Origin: an uncultured Verrucomicrobiota bacterium
Lineage (GTDB): Bacteria; Verrucomicrobiota; Verrucomicrobiia; Chthoniobacterales; JACTMZ01
DNA: 64,000 bases
Assembly: GCA_903953565.1 (NCBI GenBank)
Contig: CAJBKE010000033.1
Coordinates: forward strand, 115,210 to 179,209
Direction of reading: 5' to 3'
The notes under the pieces are model-generated. The model was not told the DNA's origin. It did no database searches and saw only the letters and a program-made list of their open reading frames with translations. A program made the translations under genes and the position numbers. Below are positions 38,546-49,702 of the stretch, one piece after another. The stretch's first letter is position 1, and every line of letters begins with the position of its first letter.

Positions 38546-39154
38546 ATGTCCACCACCGCAGGTTCCACCCACCCCGGAGAGAAGCAATCGGCGCATTTCC
38601 GCGGCTCGCTCGCCGCGGCGCGCGAAACATTCGCCGCACTCGACGCCCTCGAGGTTCCTTTGCTGCGCGCCGCCGATGCGGTGGTTGCCGCACTCACCTC
38701 GGGCGGTAAACTCATGCTCTGCGGCAATGGCGGCAGCGCATCCGATGCCGCGCACATCGCAGCCGAATTCGTCTGCCGCTTCGTCGGCGACCGCCGTCCT
38801 TATCCGGCCATGGCCCTCGGGGTGGATGGTGGTTTGCTCACGGCCATCGGCAACGACTATGACTTCGTCGACGCTTTCTCCCGGCAAGTGCACGGCTTCG
38901 GGCAAAAAGGCGACGTGCTCATCGGTATCTCGAGCTCGGGCAAATCTCGGAATATCCTTGCCGCCATCGAGGAGGCGCGCCGGCGCGGTATGGTCACGAT
39001 CGCCCTGCTCGGACGCGACGGCGGATTCACTAAGGGCGCGGCCGACATCGAACTGATTGTCACCGGACCCGATACCGCCCGCATCCAGGAAGCGCAGAAA
39101 TTCCTTCTCCACGTCCTCTGTGAATTGGCCGAGGAAAGGTTGCCGCGCGAATGA
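38546..39154 (+). CDS. gmhA: Phosphoheptose isomerase
   Basis: 202 residues from ATG 38546; upstream frame is antisense of the lipoprotein gene. SIS domain with 'LMLCGNGGSASDAAHIAAEF', 'DVLIGISSSGKSRNILAAIE' and 'AIGNDYDFVDAFSRQV', all GmhA hallmarks. It converts sedoheptulose 7-phosphate to D-glycero-D-manno-heptose 7-phosphate for lipopolysaccharide core. It overlaps pilD by 4 bp. Confidence 0.95.
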   Translation: MSTTAGSTHPGEKQSAHFRGSLAAARETFAALDALEVPLLRAADAVVAALTSGGKLMLCGNGGSASDAAHIAAEFVCRFVGDRRPYPAMALGVDGGLLTAIGNDYDFVDAFSRQVHGFGQKGDVLIGISSSGKSRNILAAIEEARRRGMVTIALLGRDGGFTKGAADIELIVTGPDTARIQEAQKFLLHVLCELAEERLPRE

Positions 39155-40197
39155 GCACGCCTTGGGCGTCCGCGGCCGTCTTTGTCTTCGGTCTTGTCTG
39201 CGGTTCGTTTCTCAATGCCGTCATCCACCGTCTGCCGCGTGGCATCGGGCTCGGACATCCCAAGCGGTCATTCTGTCCGCAATGCGGGCGCTCGTTGCCT
39301 TGGTACGAGAACATCCCCGTCCTGAGCTGGCTCTGGCTGCGCGGAAAATGTGCGGGCTGCAGTGCGCGTATCCCGTGGCGCTACCCGCTCGTCGAGACCC
39401 TCACCGCGCTGCTTTTCTTTTGGCTGTGGTCGGCGTTCCCTCCGGCCATCGCCGCAGCTTACATGGTTTTTGTCGCCATTCTCATCGCGGGAACTTTCAT
39501 CGATCTCGAGCATATGATCCTTCCGGACAGCCTCACGCTGGGCGGTGCTGCAGCCGGGCTAGCCTTGAGTATGCTCGTGCCGGGATTGCAAGCCGGTGAC
39601 GACTGGGAGGAATGTTTGCGCTCGGGCCTGTTCGGTGCCGGTCTCGGTTTTGTCGTACTCTTCGCGGTGGTTGAACTCGGCAAGCTCGCCTTTGGCCGCA
39701 AACGTTTCGAGTTGCAACCGGAAGAGGAATTCCAAGTGCTCGAGGCGCAAGGCGAGCCGCGGTTGCGGATCGGGAGCGAAGAGTGGGATCTGAGCGAGTT
39801 CTTCTACCGCCCGTCCGATGCCATCGAGTTGCATGCCTCAGGCGGCCAATTGTGGCGGCTCGATGCGCGCGGGGTGAGTTGCGACGGTCTCACGCGCAGC
39901 TACGCCGAAGCGGCTGGTGCCGGCGGTAAAGCACACGCCGTTGTTGTCCCGCGCGAAGCAATGGGCTTCGGCGATGTCAAATTCATGCTGACCCTCGGCG
40001 CGTTCCTCGGCTGGCCCGGGGCGCTTTTCAGCATTGCGGCAGGCTCGGTTATCGGGGCGGTCGCGGGCGTCTTGCTTCTCGCTTTTCGTCGGCTCGACGA
40101 GGCGGGACGGATTCCTTTCGGTCCTTACCTCGCGGCAGGTGCCCTGCTCTGGGTGGCGGCCGGTCCGGCGGTTTTGGGTTGGCTCTGGCGCCACTAG
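39151..40197 (+). CDS. pilD: Prepilin peptidase/N-methyltransferase with a large inserted domain
   Basis: 348 residues from ATG 39151. 'GSFLNAVIHRLPRG', the double Cys pair 'CPQCGRSLPWYENIPVLSW' and 'CAGC', and the active-site Asp motifs in 'FIDLEHMILPDSLTL' and 'GFGDVKFML'. It cleaves and methylates type IV pilin or type II secretion pseudopilin leaders in the inner membrane. Between helices, residues ~185-270 form an extra hydrophilic domain ('WDLSEFFYRPSDAIELHASG'), making it ~60 residues longer than E. coli-type enzymes. Confidence 0.94.
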   Translation: MSTPWASAAVFVFGLVCGSFLNAVIHRLPRGIGLGHPKRSFCPQCGRSLPWYENIPVLSWLWLRGKCAGCSARIPWRYPLVETLTALLFFWLWSAFPPAIAAAYMVFVAILIAGTFIDLEHMILPDSLTLGGAAAGLALSMLVPGLQAGDDWEECLRSGLFGAGLGFVVLFAVVELGKLAFGRKRFELQPEEEFQVLEAQGEPRLRIGSEEWDLSEFFYRPSDAIELHASGGQLWRLDARGVSCDGLTRSYAEAAGAGGKAHAVVVPREAMGFGDVKFMLTLGAFLGWPGALFSIAAGSVIGAVAGVLLLAFRRLDEAGRIPFGPYLAAGALLWVAAGPAVLGWLWRH

Positions 40198-40212
40198 CGC
40201 CCGAACGGATGA

Positions 40213-41142
40213 TCAGCGCCGCCAGCGGTTGATCTGCAGGAAGGTCTGCACGGCGAGAAAGAGAATGACGAAGATGACCACCGACAGCGCCGCCGACCAG
40301 CCGAAGCGGTAGTAAGTGAAGGCGTTCTTATACACGTAGGAGGCTAGAATGTGGGTGGAGTCGCCCGGTTCGCCGCCGTTCGAGAAGAGCCAGATGACAT
40401 TCAGGTTGTTGAAATTCCAAATGATGCCGAGCGTGGTGGCCGGCAACATGACGGGCCGGAGCAGCGGCGCGGTCAGTCGGATGAATTGCGTCCAGGACGA
40501 CGCACCATCCAGTTTGGCCGATTCGTAGATGTTTTGCGGGATGGTGCGCAGGCCGACCAAAGCCACGACCATCATGAAAGGGAAGCCCATCCAGACATTG
40601 ACAAAAGTCGCCGCGGCGAAGGCTTCGAAGGGGGAGTTCAGCCACTCGATCGGCGCCCAACCGAAGGTGCGGCCGAGGAAGGCGTTCACCGTGCCGTCCT
40701 GGCCGTGAAACATGCCGCGCCACGTCAGCGCCGTTATATATTGAGGCATGGCCCAGGGCAGGAGCAGGAGGACGCGCCACGCCGATTGGCCGTGGATAAA
40801 ACTCTGATGCAGCACGATGGCGAGCGAAAGGCCAACTACCGCCTGCAAAAAGGTGCTCACCGCCGTCCACAGCATTGTCTTGCTGAAGATGATCCAGAAT
40901 TCCGGCTCGGCAAAGACGAGTGCGTATTGCCGGAAGCCGGTAATCTTCCAACCGCGGATGTGATAAATGTTGGCGTCGGATAGCGAGAGTATGACGTTGT
41001 AAATCAGCGGGTAGACCAACGCGAAAAGAAGAATGGTCAGCGCCGGTGCGAGGCAAAGACCGAGGAAGGCCCGGCGCCTTTCCCCCGGATCCCACCCGCT
41101 TATTTCGGTGAGGACTTCCGCTTCCTGTTTCGGATTGCTCAT
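40213..41142 (-). CDS. Sugar ABC transporter permease (MalF-like)
   Basis: 309 residues from ATG 41142. Six transmembrane segments and the EAA loop 'ESAKLDGASSWTQFIRLTAP', which contacts the ATPase. It belongs to the CUT1 carbohydrate uptake group. The solute-binding gene overlaps upstream by 4 bp. No second permease (MalG-like) or ATPase follows; the next gene is convergent pilD. Confidence 0.93.
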   Translation of the reverse strand: MSNPKQEAEVLTEISGWDPGERRRAFLGLCLAPALTILLFALVYPLIYNVILSLSDANIYHIRGWKITGFRQYALVFAEPEFWIIFSKTMLWTAVSTFLQAVVGLSLAIVLHQSFIHGQSAWRVLLLLPWAMPQYITALTWRGMFHGQDGTVNAFLGRTFGWAPIEWLNSPFEAFAAATFVNVWMGFPFMMVVALVGLRTIPQNIYESAKLDGASSWTQFIRLTAPLLRPVMLPATTLGIIWNFNNLNVIWLFSNGGEPGDSTHILASYVYKNAFTYYRFGWSAALSVVIFVILFLAVQTFLQINRWRR

Positions 41143-42371
41143 GGTTGGCTCTCGGCAATGCGCCGCTCCGCCTCACGTTGCATCAGGCGGGCCGCTTCGG
41201 CAGGCGGCAGGTCGTCGGTGAAGACCCGGCGGTAAGGTTCGCGGAAAGCGTCCCAGATGAAGCGGATGCGGTTGTCCACGGGCATCGGAATCGAATTTTT
41301 CGCCTGCTCGAAGGCCAACTGCAAGACGGGGTTGTCGCGGAAAGCTGGCGATTCGATTACCTTTCGCAGCGTCGGAGTGGTGAACAAACGCGAGGCCATG
41401 GCCAGTTGAATTTCCTCGCCGGCCAGATACGCGACGGCGCGCCGCACGAATTCGAATTTCCCCGCCGGGGTGTTGATGTTGAGAGCGTAGCCTTTGGCCG
41501 CGACAATCGGACGGCAGCGGAGTCCTGTTTCTTCGTTGACGGGAAGCAGGGCGAGCATGCTGCGCTCGGGAACGCCGTAATCGGCCCATGACCAAGGTCC
41601 GTTGATGATCATGGCCGCACGCCGCCGCAGGAACATCAGGTTTGCCGTGTTGTAATCTTCGTATCGCGGGATCAGGCCGTGCTTGTCGCGCAGGTCGAGG
41701 ACGAACTGCAGTGCGCGCCGCATCTCCGGCGTGTCGAGTGTCGGATTACCGTCTTGGTCGGCAATCCATCCTCCGAATCCGGTGAGAAAGGGGATGAAGA
41801 AATACGGCTCCGCGTAATTCCAGGTCAGTGCATAGCGTTCCGTCTGGCCATCGGACGTGAGTGTGACGGCGCGGCCGATCTCGATCAGCTCTCCCAGTGT
41901 TTCCGGCGGCTTGGCCACGGTCTGGCGTTCGTAGACCAGCATGAGTTGGTTTCCGATCTGGTCGGAAATGAGCCAGGGTTTTCCCTTCCAGCGGACGATG
42001 CCTTCGTCGGTGAACTGCGCGAGGAAGTCCGGCGCGACGACTTCGTCCCAGGCCCGGATGACGCGGGATTGGGCAAAGACGGCAACATTATCCGCCGGGC
42101 CGAAGACGAGATCGGGTCCTTGCCCGGCCACGGCCGCAATGATGAACGCATTGCGCATTTCCTCTCCCTCGCGGTAAAGCGCGACGAGTTCCTCGGCGGG
42201 GTGGCGGCGGTTGTAGTCCGCGACGACCTGCTCGAAAAACTCCCGCTCCGCTCCCGTCTTCTGGTGCCAGATGACGAGTTCATTGGGCCGCTCCCGCGGG
42301 GGGGTGCATGCGGCGGTCCAGAGCGCCAACCCGGCCGGTAACAATAATCGGAGGATGAAGACGCGGAACAT
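41139..42371 (-). CDS. Sugar ABC transporter solute-binding lipoprotein (MalE-like)
   Basis: 410 residues from ATG 42371. Lipobox 'WTAAC' (Cys 22) and a CUT1-type family 1 binding-protein fold: 'ELVIWHQKTGAEREFFEQV', 'GPDLVFGPADNVAVFAQS' and 'AAMIINGPWSWADYG'. It captures an oligosaccharide outside the inner membrane. In Gram-negatives these are usually soluble; a lipid anchor is less common but occurs. The likely ligand cannot be read from sequence. Confidence 0.92.
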   Translation of the reverse strand: MFRVFILRLLLPAGLALWTAACTPPRERPNELVIWHQKTGAEREFFEQVVADYNRRHPAEELVALYREGEEMRNAFIIAAVAGQGPDLVFGPADNVAVFAQSRVIRAWDEVVAPDFLAQFTDEGIVRWKGKPWLISDQIGNQLMLVYERQTVAKPPETLGELIEIGRAVTLTSDGQTERYALTWNYAEPYFFIPFLTGFGGWIADQDGNPTLDTPEMRRALQFVLDLRDKHGLIPRYEDYNTANLMFLRRRAAMIINGPWSWADYGVPERSMLALLPVNEETGLRCRPIVAAKGYALNINTPAGKFEFVRRAVAYLAGEEIQLAMASRLFTTPTLRKVIESPAFRDNPVLQLAFEQAKNSIPMPVDNRIRFIWDAFREPYRRVFTDDLPPAEAARLMQREAERRIAESQP

Positions 42372-42479
42372 TCTCTTTACCGAATCTCACGGCGCACCCC
42401 GCCGCTGGCAAGCACCGAGCGCGCGCAATCCGCTTTCCCGTTGCCGCCAAGGATGCGAGGGAGCACAATCCGCCGCTTT

Positions 42480-43883
42480 ATGCCGGTCAATGATTTCAAT
42501 CTCGCGGTCAACCGCAAGGCGCTGGAACTGAACCTCGACGGCAAAGTTTACGGCACCTTTGCCGAAATCGGCGCGGGCCAGGAGGTGGCGCGTCGCTTTT
42601 TCTATGTCGGCGCCGCCGCCGGCACGGTGGCCAAGACCATGTCGGCTTATGACATGACGTTCAGCGATGCCATCTACGGGCCGGTGCAGCGCTACGTCAG
42701 TCGCGAACGCCTGAGCGGCATGCTCGAGCACGAATTCTCCCTCCTCCGCGAGCGTCTCGACGAGAAAATGGGCGCGGAGAAAACTTTTTTTGTTTTTGCC
42801 GACACTGTTTCCGCGCGCAGTTACCGAGGTCACAGTGAATCGCACGGTTGGATGGGGATCCGGTTCCAGACGGATCCGCGCGGTCCGGTCAGTGAAATCA
42901 TCATCCATGTCCGCATGCTCGATGCGGAAAATATCGCCCAGCAGGAAGCGCTCGGCATCATCGGCGTCAATCTGATCTACGGCGCATTCCGCCTGCATGC
43001 CGAGCCGGAAAAACTCATCGGCAGCCTGCTCGACGACCTCACGCCCAAACGCATCGAGGTCGACATGATCCGTTTCAGCGGTCCGGCTTTCGCCAAGGTG
43101 GACAACCGCCTCATGAGCCTGCAACTCGTCGCGCAGGGGCTGGGGCGTGCTGCCATGTTCCGCGCCGATGGAGAGGTTGTTCAACCGGCCGAGGAACTCT
43201 ACAAGCGCGCCGTCCTCATCGAGCGCGGCAGTTTCCGGCCCGTCACGCACGTGACCTACGAAATGCTTCGTTGCGCTTACGACGATTTCGCGCCCCGGGA
43301 GAAAGAGGCTCCGCGAGGTGTGCTCACCCTTGCCGAGATCACGATGGAAAACCTCCTGAGCACCGGCGATCTCGATCCCCAGGACTTTCTCGACCGCACC
43401 GATATCCTCGGTGCACTCGGCCAGACCGTGCTTGTTTCCAGCTTCGGGGAGTATTTCCGTCTGGTCGATTACATCGCGCGCCATACGACCGAGGCTATCG
43501 GCTTGGCGCTCGGCGTACCCTCCCTCGAGGAAATTTTCCGCGAGAAATATTACACCGACCTCGAGGGCGGGATTCTCGAGGGACTCGGACGTCTTTTCAA
43601 AAAGAACGTCCGCCTTTACGCCTATCCGCGTTTGGCCAGCGACGGGCAGATCATTACCGCCGACAATTTTCACGTCGAACCGCGCCTCCACCATCTTTAC
43701 GCCTACCTGCGCGAGAACGAATTTGTTGTCCCCGTCACCGACTACCGCGAGGAAATCCTCAGCATCAAGTCACCTGAGGTCCTCGCCATGATCCGTTCGG
43801 GTGACTCTGCTTGGGAGAAATGTGTGCCCCCCGAGGTTGCGCGAATCATCCGCGAACGCAAGTTGCTCGGCTGCGCAGGTTGA
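42480..43883 (+). CDS. Conserved protein of unknown function (cyanobacterial/verrucomicrobial type)
   Basis: 467 residues from ATG 42480 ('MPVNDFNLAVNRKALELNLD'). I recall close relatives in cyanobacteria and other phyla sharing 'GTFAEIGAGQEVARRFFYVG', 'AAAGTVAKTMSAYDM' and 'GIIGVNLIYGAFRLH', variously labelled nicotinate-nucleotide adenylyltransferase or TonB-related without evidence in the sequence. No nucleotidyltransferase HIGH-type motif or TonB features are visible. It lies 13 bp before the pyrophosphatase gene, so they may be co-transcribed. Confidence 0.85.
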   Translation: MPVNDFNLAVNRKALELNLDGKVYGTFAEIGAGQEVARRFFYVGAAAGTVAKTMSAYDMTFSDAIYGPVQRYVSRERLSGMLEHEFSLLRERLDEKMGAEKTFFVFADTVSARSYRGHSESHGWMGIRFQTDPRGPVSEIIIHVRMLDAENIAQQEALGIIGVNLIYGAFRLHAEPEKLIGSLLDDLTPKRIEVDMIRFSGPAFAKVDNRLMSLQLVAQGLGRAAMFRADGEVVQPAEELYKRAVLIERGSFRPVTHVTYEMLRCAYDDFAPREKEAPRGVLTLAEITMENLLSTGDLDPQDFLDRTDILGALGQTVLVSSFGEYFRLVDYIARHTTEAIGLALGVPSLEEIFREKYYTDLEGGILEGLGRLFKKNVRLYAYPRLASDGQIITADNFHVEPRLHHLYAYLRENEFVVPVTDYREEILSIKSPEVLAMIRSGDSAWEKCVPPEVARIIRERKLLGCAG

Positions 43884-43896
43884 TCTATACACGACT

Positions 43897-45543
43897 ATGG
43901 AAACGATCGTCATCGGACACCGCAACCCCGACATGGATTCGATCTGCTCGGCTGTGGCCTACGCCGAGTTGAAACGTGCTTTGGGCGAAAAGGATGTGCG
44001 CGCGGCCCGCTGCGGTGCGCTCAACGAGAGGATCAGCTTTGTCCTGGAGAAGTTCGGCGTTGCCCAACCGGATTTCCTTCCGGACGTCACGCCGCAGGTC
44101 GGAGACGCGATGGTGCGCGACTTCATCAGTGTCGCCCCGGACCGGCCGGTCGCCGAAGCCTTGGATCTGCTGCGTCAACACCGCTTGCGCGCCTTGCCCG
44201 TGGTCGGCGCCGATCGGAAGTTCCATGGCGTCCTCAGCGAGAACAAGCTCCTCGGCTTGTTTCTTCCCCACCGCGACGCTGCGCAGCATGCCCGCGAGGT
44301 TCGGGTGTCTCCCGCCAATGTGGCCGCAGTGCTCGGCGGGACGAACCTGACGGGTGAGTTATCCGCGGAAGAAGAGACCTTCACTCTCATGGTCGCGGCC
44401 ATGGATAGCGCCACGTTTGTCGGCCGTCTGGCCCGCAGTCGGCCTGCGCGGACGATCCTGTTTGTCGGTGACCGCGAAGATGTGCAACACGCCGCGATTG
44501 CCGCCGGGGTGAAAAATATCGTGGCAACCGGCGGCGCGGCTGTTGCGGACGACGTCATTGCCGCGGCGCGGGCCGCGGGCACCACAGTCATCGCGTCTGT
44601 CTGGGACACGGCCACCTCGGTGTTTCTTTCCCGCGGCGCCGTGGTGGCCCGCCATGTGCTCGAGGCGTGCAAGGTCTCTTTCGATGCGGACCGCCCGCTT
44701 GCTGCGGCCCGCCGCTCGGCCGTCCTGTCGAATCAGTTTATCTTCCCCGTGCTTGATCCCGACGGACGGTTGGACGGTATTTTGTCCAAGAGCGACTTTC
44801 TCAAGCCTGTTGCGCGGCGGCTGATCCTTGTCGATCACAACGAAATTTCGCAGGCCGTGCCAGGCGCGGACGATTTGCCCATTTTGGAAATCCTCGACCA
44901 CCATCGCTTGGGCAATACGCCGACCGAGACGCCGATCCTTTTCATCAACCAACCGGTGGGCTCGACCTGCACGATCGTGGCCGACCTCTATGCGCGCCAT
45001 GGGCGCCAGCCTTCGCGCCAGATCGCGGGCTTGTTGTTGGCTGGCATCATCTCCGACACGCTCAACGGAACGTCACCAACCGCCACCGCCACGGACCGGG
45101 CTTTCCTCGAGGAACTTTCCGCGGCCGCGGGAATTTCGGCCGACGACCTCGCCGCCGAGATTTTTGCCGTCGGCTCGCCGCTGCGCAGTCTTTCTCCGGG
45201 CGAAGTCATCATGGCCGATGCCAAAGTCTACGAGGAGAGGGGATTAAAATTCAGTGTCTCGCAAATCGAGGAAGTCACCTTCTCCGGATTCGACGCGCAC
45301 CAAGAGAACCTGCGCGTGGCCTTGCGCGAGCGGGTTCGGCGGGAAGGACTCTTTTTCGCCGCTTTGCTTTTGACCGACATCAAAACACAGGACTCCTATC
45401 TGCTGGCTGAAGGCAACGCCGAGTTCCTCCGCGCCATCAACTATCCGGAGCAATCCGAGCATGTCTGGCTGCTCGAGGGCGTCGTCTCACGCAAGAAACA
45501 GTTGCTGCCTTATTTGACTGAGTGCCTGGCTGCCGTGCGGTGA
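43897..45543 (+). CDS. Family II (Mn-dependent) inorganic pyrophosphatase with CBS and DRTGG domains
   Basis: 548 residues from ATG 43897. DHH phosphoesterase motifs 'VIGHRNPDMDSICSA', 'LILVDHNEISQAV' and 'ILDHHRLGN', with the C-terminal DHHA2 domain. The catalytic part is interrupted (~residues 65-300) by CBS-type ('MVRDFISVAPDRPVAEALDL') and DRTGG-type ('RTILFVGDREDVQHAA') regulatory segments. This class is inhibited or activated by adenine nucleotides. It hydrolyses PPi from biosynthesis. All metal-binding Asp/His residues are present. Confidence 0.95.
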   Translation: METIVIGHRNPDMDSICSAVAYAELKRALGEKDVRAARCGALNERISFVLEKFGVAQPDFLPDVTPQVGDAMVRDFISVAPDRPVAEALDLLRQHRLRALPVVGADRKFHGVLSENKLLGLFLPHRDAAQHAREVRVSPANVAAVLGGTNLTGELSAEEETFTLMVAAMDSATFVGRLARSRPARTILFVGDREDVQHAAIAAGVKNIVATGGAAVADDVIAAARAAGTTVIASVWDTATSVFLSRGAVVARHVLEACKVSFDADRPLAAARRSAVLSNQFIFPVLDPDGRLDGILSKSDFLKPVARRLILVDHNEISQAVPGADDLPILEILDHHRLGNTPTETPILFINQPVGSTCTIVADLYARHGRQPSRQIAGLLLAGIISDTLNGTSPTATATDRAFLEELSAAAGISADDLAAEIFAVGSPLRSLSPGEVIMADAKVYEERGLKFSVSQIEEVTFSGFDAHQENLRVALRERVRREGLFFAALLLTDIKTQDSYLLAEGNAEFLRAINYPEQSEHVWLLEGVVSRKKQLLPYLTECLAAVR

Positions 45544-45611
45544 GGTGCGTTCTCGGTGCTGGAACGACAAGCGACCACAGCATTTCGTAAACCTTTCTAG
45601 CGGCGCCTGAC

Positions 45612-45808
45612 CGGGTAGGTAAGGGGATTATCTAGCTGCGCTCGATCTGTGCTTCGCGCTCGAACTGCGTTCTTCATCCCCTGAGGGGTTTCAAGGCTGC
45701 CTGCGGCAGACTGGAGGTAAGGGGATTGGCTTCGCTGCGCTCAGCCTGTCTCCGGCTCGAACTGCGTTCTCATCCCCTCATGGAGCTTCATGCTGCCTTC
45801 GGCAGACG
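45612..45808. repeat. Tandem ~97-bp repeats carrying copies of the tRNA-Ala 3' end
   Basis: The terminal tRNA sequence (TGGAGGTAAGGGGATT on the + strand) at 45809-45824 recurs at 45712-45727, and as AGGTAAGGGGATT at 45617-45629. The spacing is about 97 bp. The intervening units share CTCGAACTGCGTTCT, CATCCCCT and a CTGCC/GGCAG hairpin. No gene is present in 45544-45808. Confidence 0.85.
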
Positions 45809-45881
45809 TGGAGGTAAGGGGATTCGAACCCCTGGCCTTCTCATTGCGAACGAGACGCTCTACCAACTGAGCTATACCCCC
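45809..45881 (-). tRNA. tRNA-Ala (CGC)
   Basis: 73 nt. Acceptor GGGGGTA/TACCTCC contains the G3-U70 pair that defines alanine tRNAs; D arm GCTCAGTTGGTAGAGC; anticodon loop TTCGCAA (CGC); T arm AGGGGTTCGAATCCCCT. CCA is not encoded. Confidence 0.95.
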
Positions 45882-45931
45882 TTGCGAGGAGTAGGAATTA
45901 TGCACCGGCGGTTGGCCGGGGCAAGTCTGGT

Positions 45932-48491
<2,560 letters not shown>

Positions 48492-48516
48492 GGTGTGTGT
48501 TTCTTTTGTTGGTGGT

Positions 48517-48951
48517 TTATTTGCCGGCGAACATCGAGGCGATGGCCGGAAGGTTTTTCAGCACGGCATTGACCGCGTCGTCGCCGGCCACGCTCTTGGC
48601 CTGGTCGAAGAATCCGCTGGCCAGGGGCGCAGCTTTGTCCAAAGGGATGCCGGCACTCTGCAGCGCGCTGGCTGCCTGGGCCGCTTCGCCGAGGTTGCCG
48701 CCGAGCAGGCTGCCCGCGGCGGAGAGAAGTCCGCCCAAGGCGCCGCCGCCACCGCCGCCGGATCCGGCAGCCGGGGTGGATGTCATGAGTTCCGATGCGC
48801 CTGGCAGGAGGCCGAGCAGCGCGGTGAATTGCGCGTTACCGGAGGCAGCCGACTTTTGTTTGACGAAGTTGAGGAGGATGCCAACGCCGGCGCGAACTGC
48901 AGATTCGGGCAAGCCAAGGCTTTGACTGAGCGATTTGATGATTTGATCCAT
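48517..48951 (-). CDS. DUF2780-like small helical protein
   Basis: 144 residues from ATG 48951 ('MDQIIKSLSQSLGLPESAV'). Helical ends flank a Gly-rich centre (a run of Gly near residues 64-69). 'AVRAGVGILLNFVKQKSAA' and 'LLGLLPGASELMTS' resemble DUF2780. The C-terminal half, 'DDAVNAVLKNLPAIASMFAG', is typical of YidB/DUF937-like proteins too, so the family call is tentative. Function unknown. Confidence 0.75.
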   Translation of the reverse strand: MDQIIKSLSQSLGLPESAVRAGVGILLNFVKQKSAASGNAQFTALLGLLPGASELMTSTPAAGSGGGGGGALGGLLSAAGSLLGGNLGEAAQAASALQSAGIPLDKAAPLASGFFDQAKSVAGDDAVNAVLKNLPAIASMFAGK

Positions 48952-49041
48952 TGCGGCTGTCTATGTATGCCGCGGCCGCGGCAAAGGCCAGCGGGAAGAA
49001 CGAGAATACCCTGCGCAGGGTAGGCTGAAAATTACAATGCC

Positions 49042-49287
49042 TCAGGGATTGTCCGTCGAGGCACCCGCGCTGTCGGAGTTGAGGATGCGCTCGAGGGCAT
49101 CGGCAAAATCGTCCAGGGCCTCGTCGGGCACCATAATGGTGTCGCGGCGGCCATTGACGTCTTCTGTGATTTTCAAAACGCGGCCGCGGCTATTCTCTTT
49201 GTAATCGAGGAAAAAGATCTTCCGCCCCGAAACAACTTTCTCGGAGGCCAGCACGTGGTCCGAATTGCGCCCGAAATCTTCCTTCAT
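49042..49287 (-). CDS. PUR-family nucleic-acid-binding protein (DUF3276)
   Basis: 81 residues from ATG 49287. The single PUR repeat 'SEKVVSGRKIFFLDYKENSR' then 'GRVLKITEDVNGRR' matches bacterial PUR-alpha-like proteins (Borrelia BpuR type), which bind single-stranded DNA or RNA. The C-terminus is acidic. It lies 4 bp after the membrane-protein gene in a compact - strand run. Confidence 0.9.
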   Translation of the reverse strand: MKEDFGRNSDHVLASEKVVSGRKIFFLDYKENSRGRVLKITEDVNGRRDTIMVPDEALDDFADALERILNSDSAGASTDNP

Positions 49288-49291
49288 TCCT

Positions 49292-49702
49292 TCACTCCTT
49301 GCGTCTCCAGATGACCAATAAAGAAGCGACCGGAACCGCGATCAAGGAGAAAAGGTTCAGGGCCATGGAAATTCCGTGCAGGCGGGCGAAGTCCGAGGTG
49401 CCGGGGGCATGTGCGGCAATGGCCGGTTGGATGAAAAGCGGGATGGCAACCAATGCGGCAAGAGCGAGGATCTGCAGGGCCAAAGCCCCGTGGTCGCGGG
49501 CGCTGCGGCGGCGGAACCACAATACAGCGGTCGCCAGCAATCCGAGGGAGATTGCGACGGTGAAGTAAGCCGGGAAGAGCGCCGTGGTGACCTCGCCGGC
49601 CCGCTCGCGCGGGAAGACGGAGAAAAGCACGCGGGCCACGCCGAAGGTGAAAAACCAGAGCGCGGCAGTCCACGCACCAACGAGCCACGCGTAGAGCTTC
49701 AT
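49292..49702 (-). CDS. DUF4149-type membrane protein
   Basis: 136 residues from ATG 49702. Four transmembrane helices with 'RVLFSVFPRERAGEVTTALF' and 'FPAYFTVAISLGLLATAVLW', the pattern of DUF4149/TMEM205-like proteins. Function unknown. The start overlaps the trpS stop by 4 bp, indicating translational coupling. Confidence 0.85.
   Translation of the reverse strand: MKLYAWLVGAWTAALWFFTFGVARVLFSVFPRERAGEVTTALFPAYFTVAISLGLLATAVLWFRRRSARDHGALALQILALAALVAIPLFIQPAIAAHAPGTSDFARLHGISMALNLFSLIAVPVASLLVIWRRKE

Noticed and set aside
45612-45881. Genomic island integrated at tRNA-Ala
   Set aside because: The duplicated tRNA ends are ~97 bp apart with no integrase or foreign genes between them; flanking genes are housekeeping.
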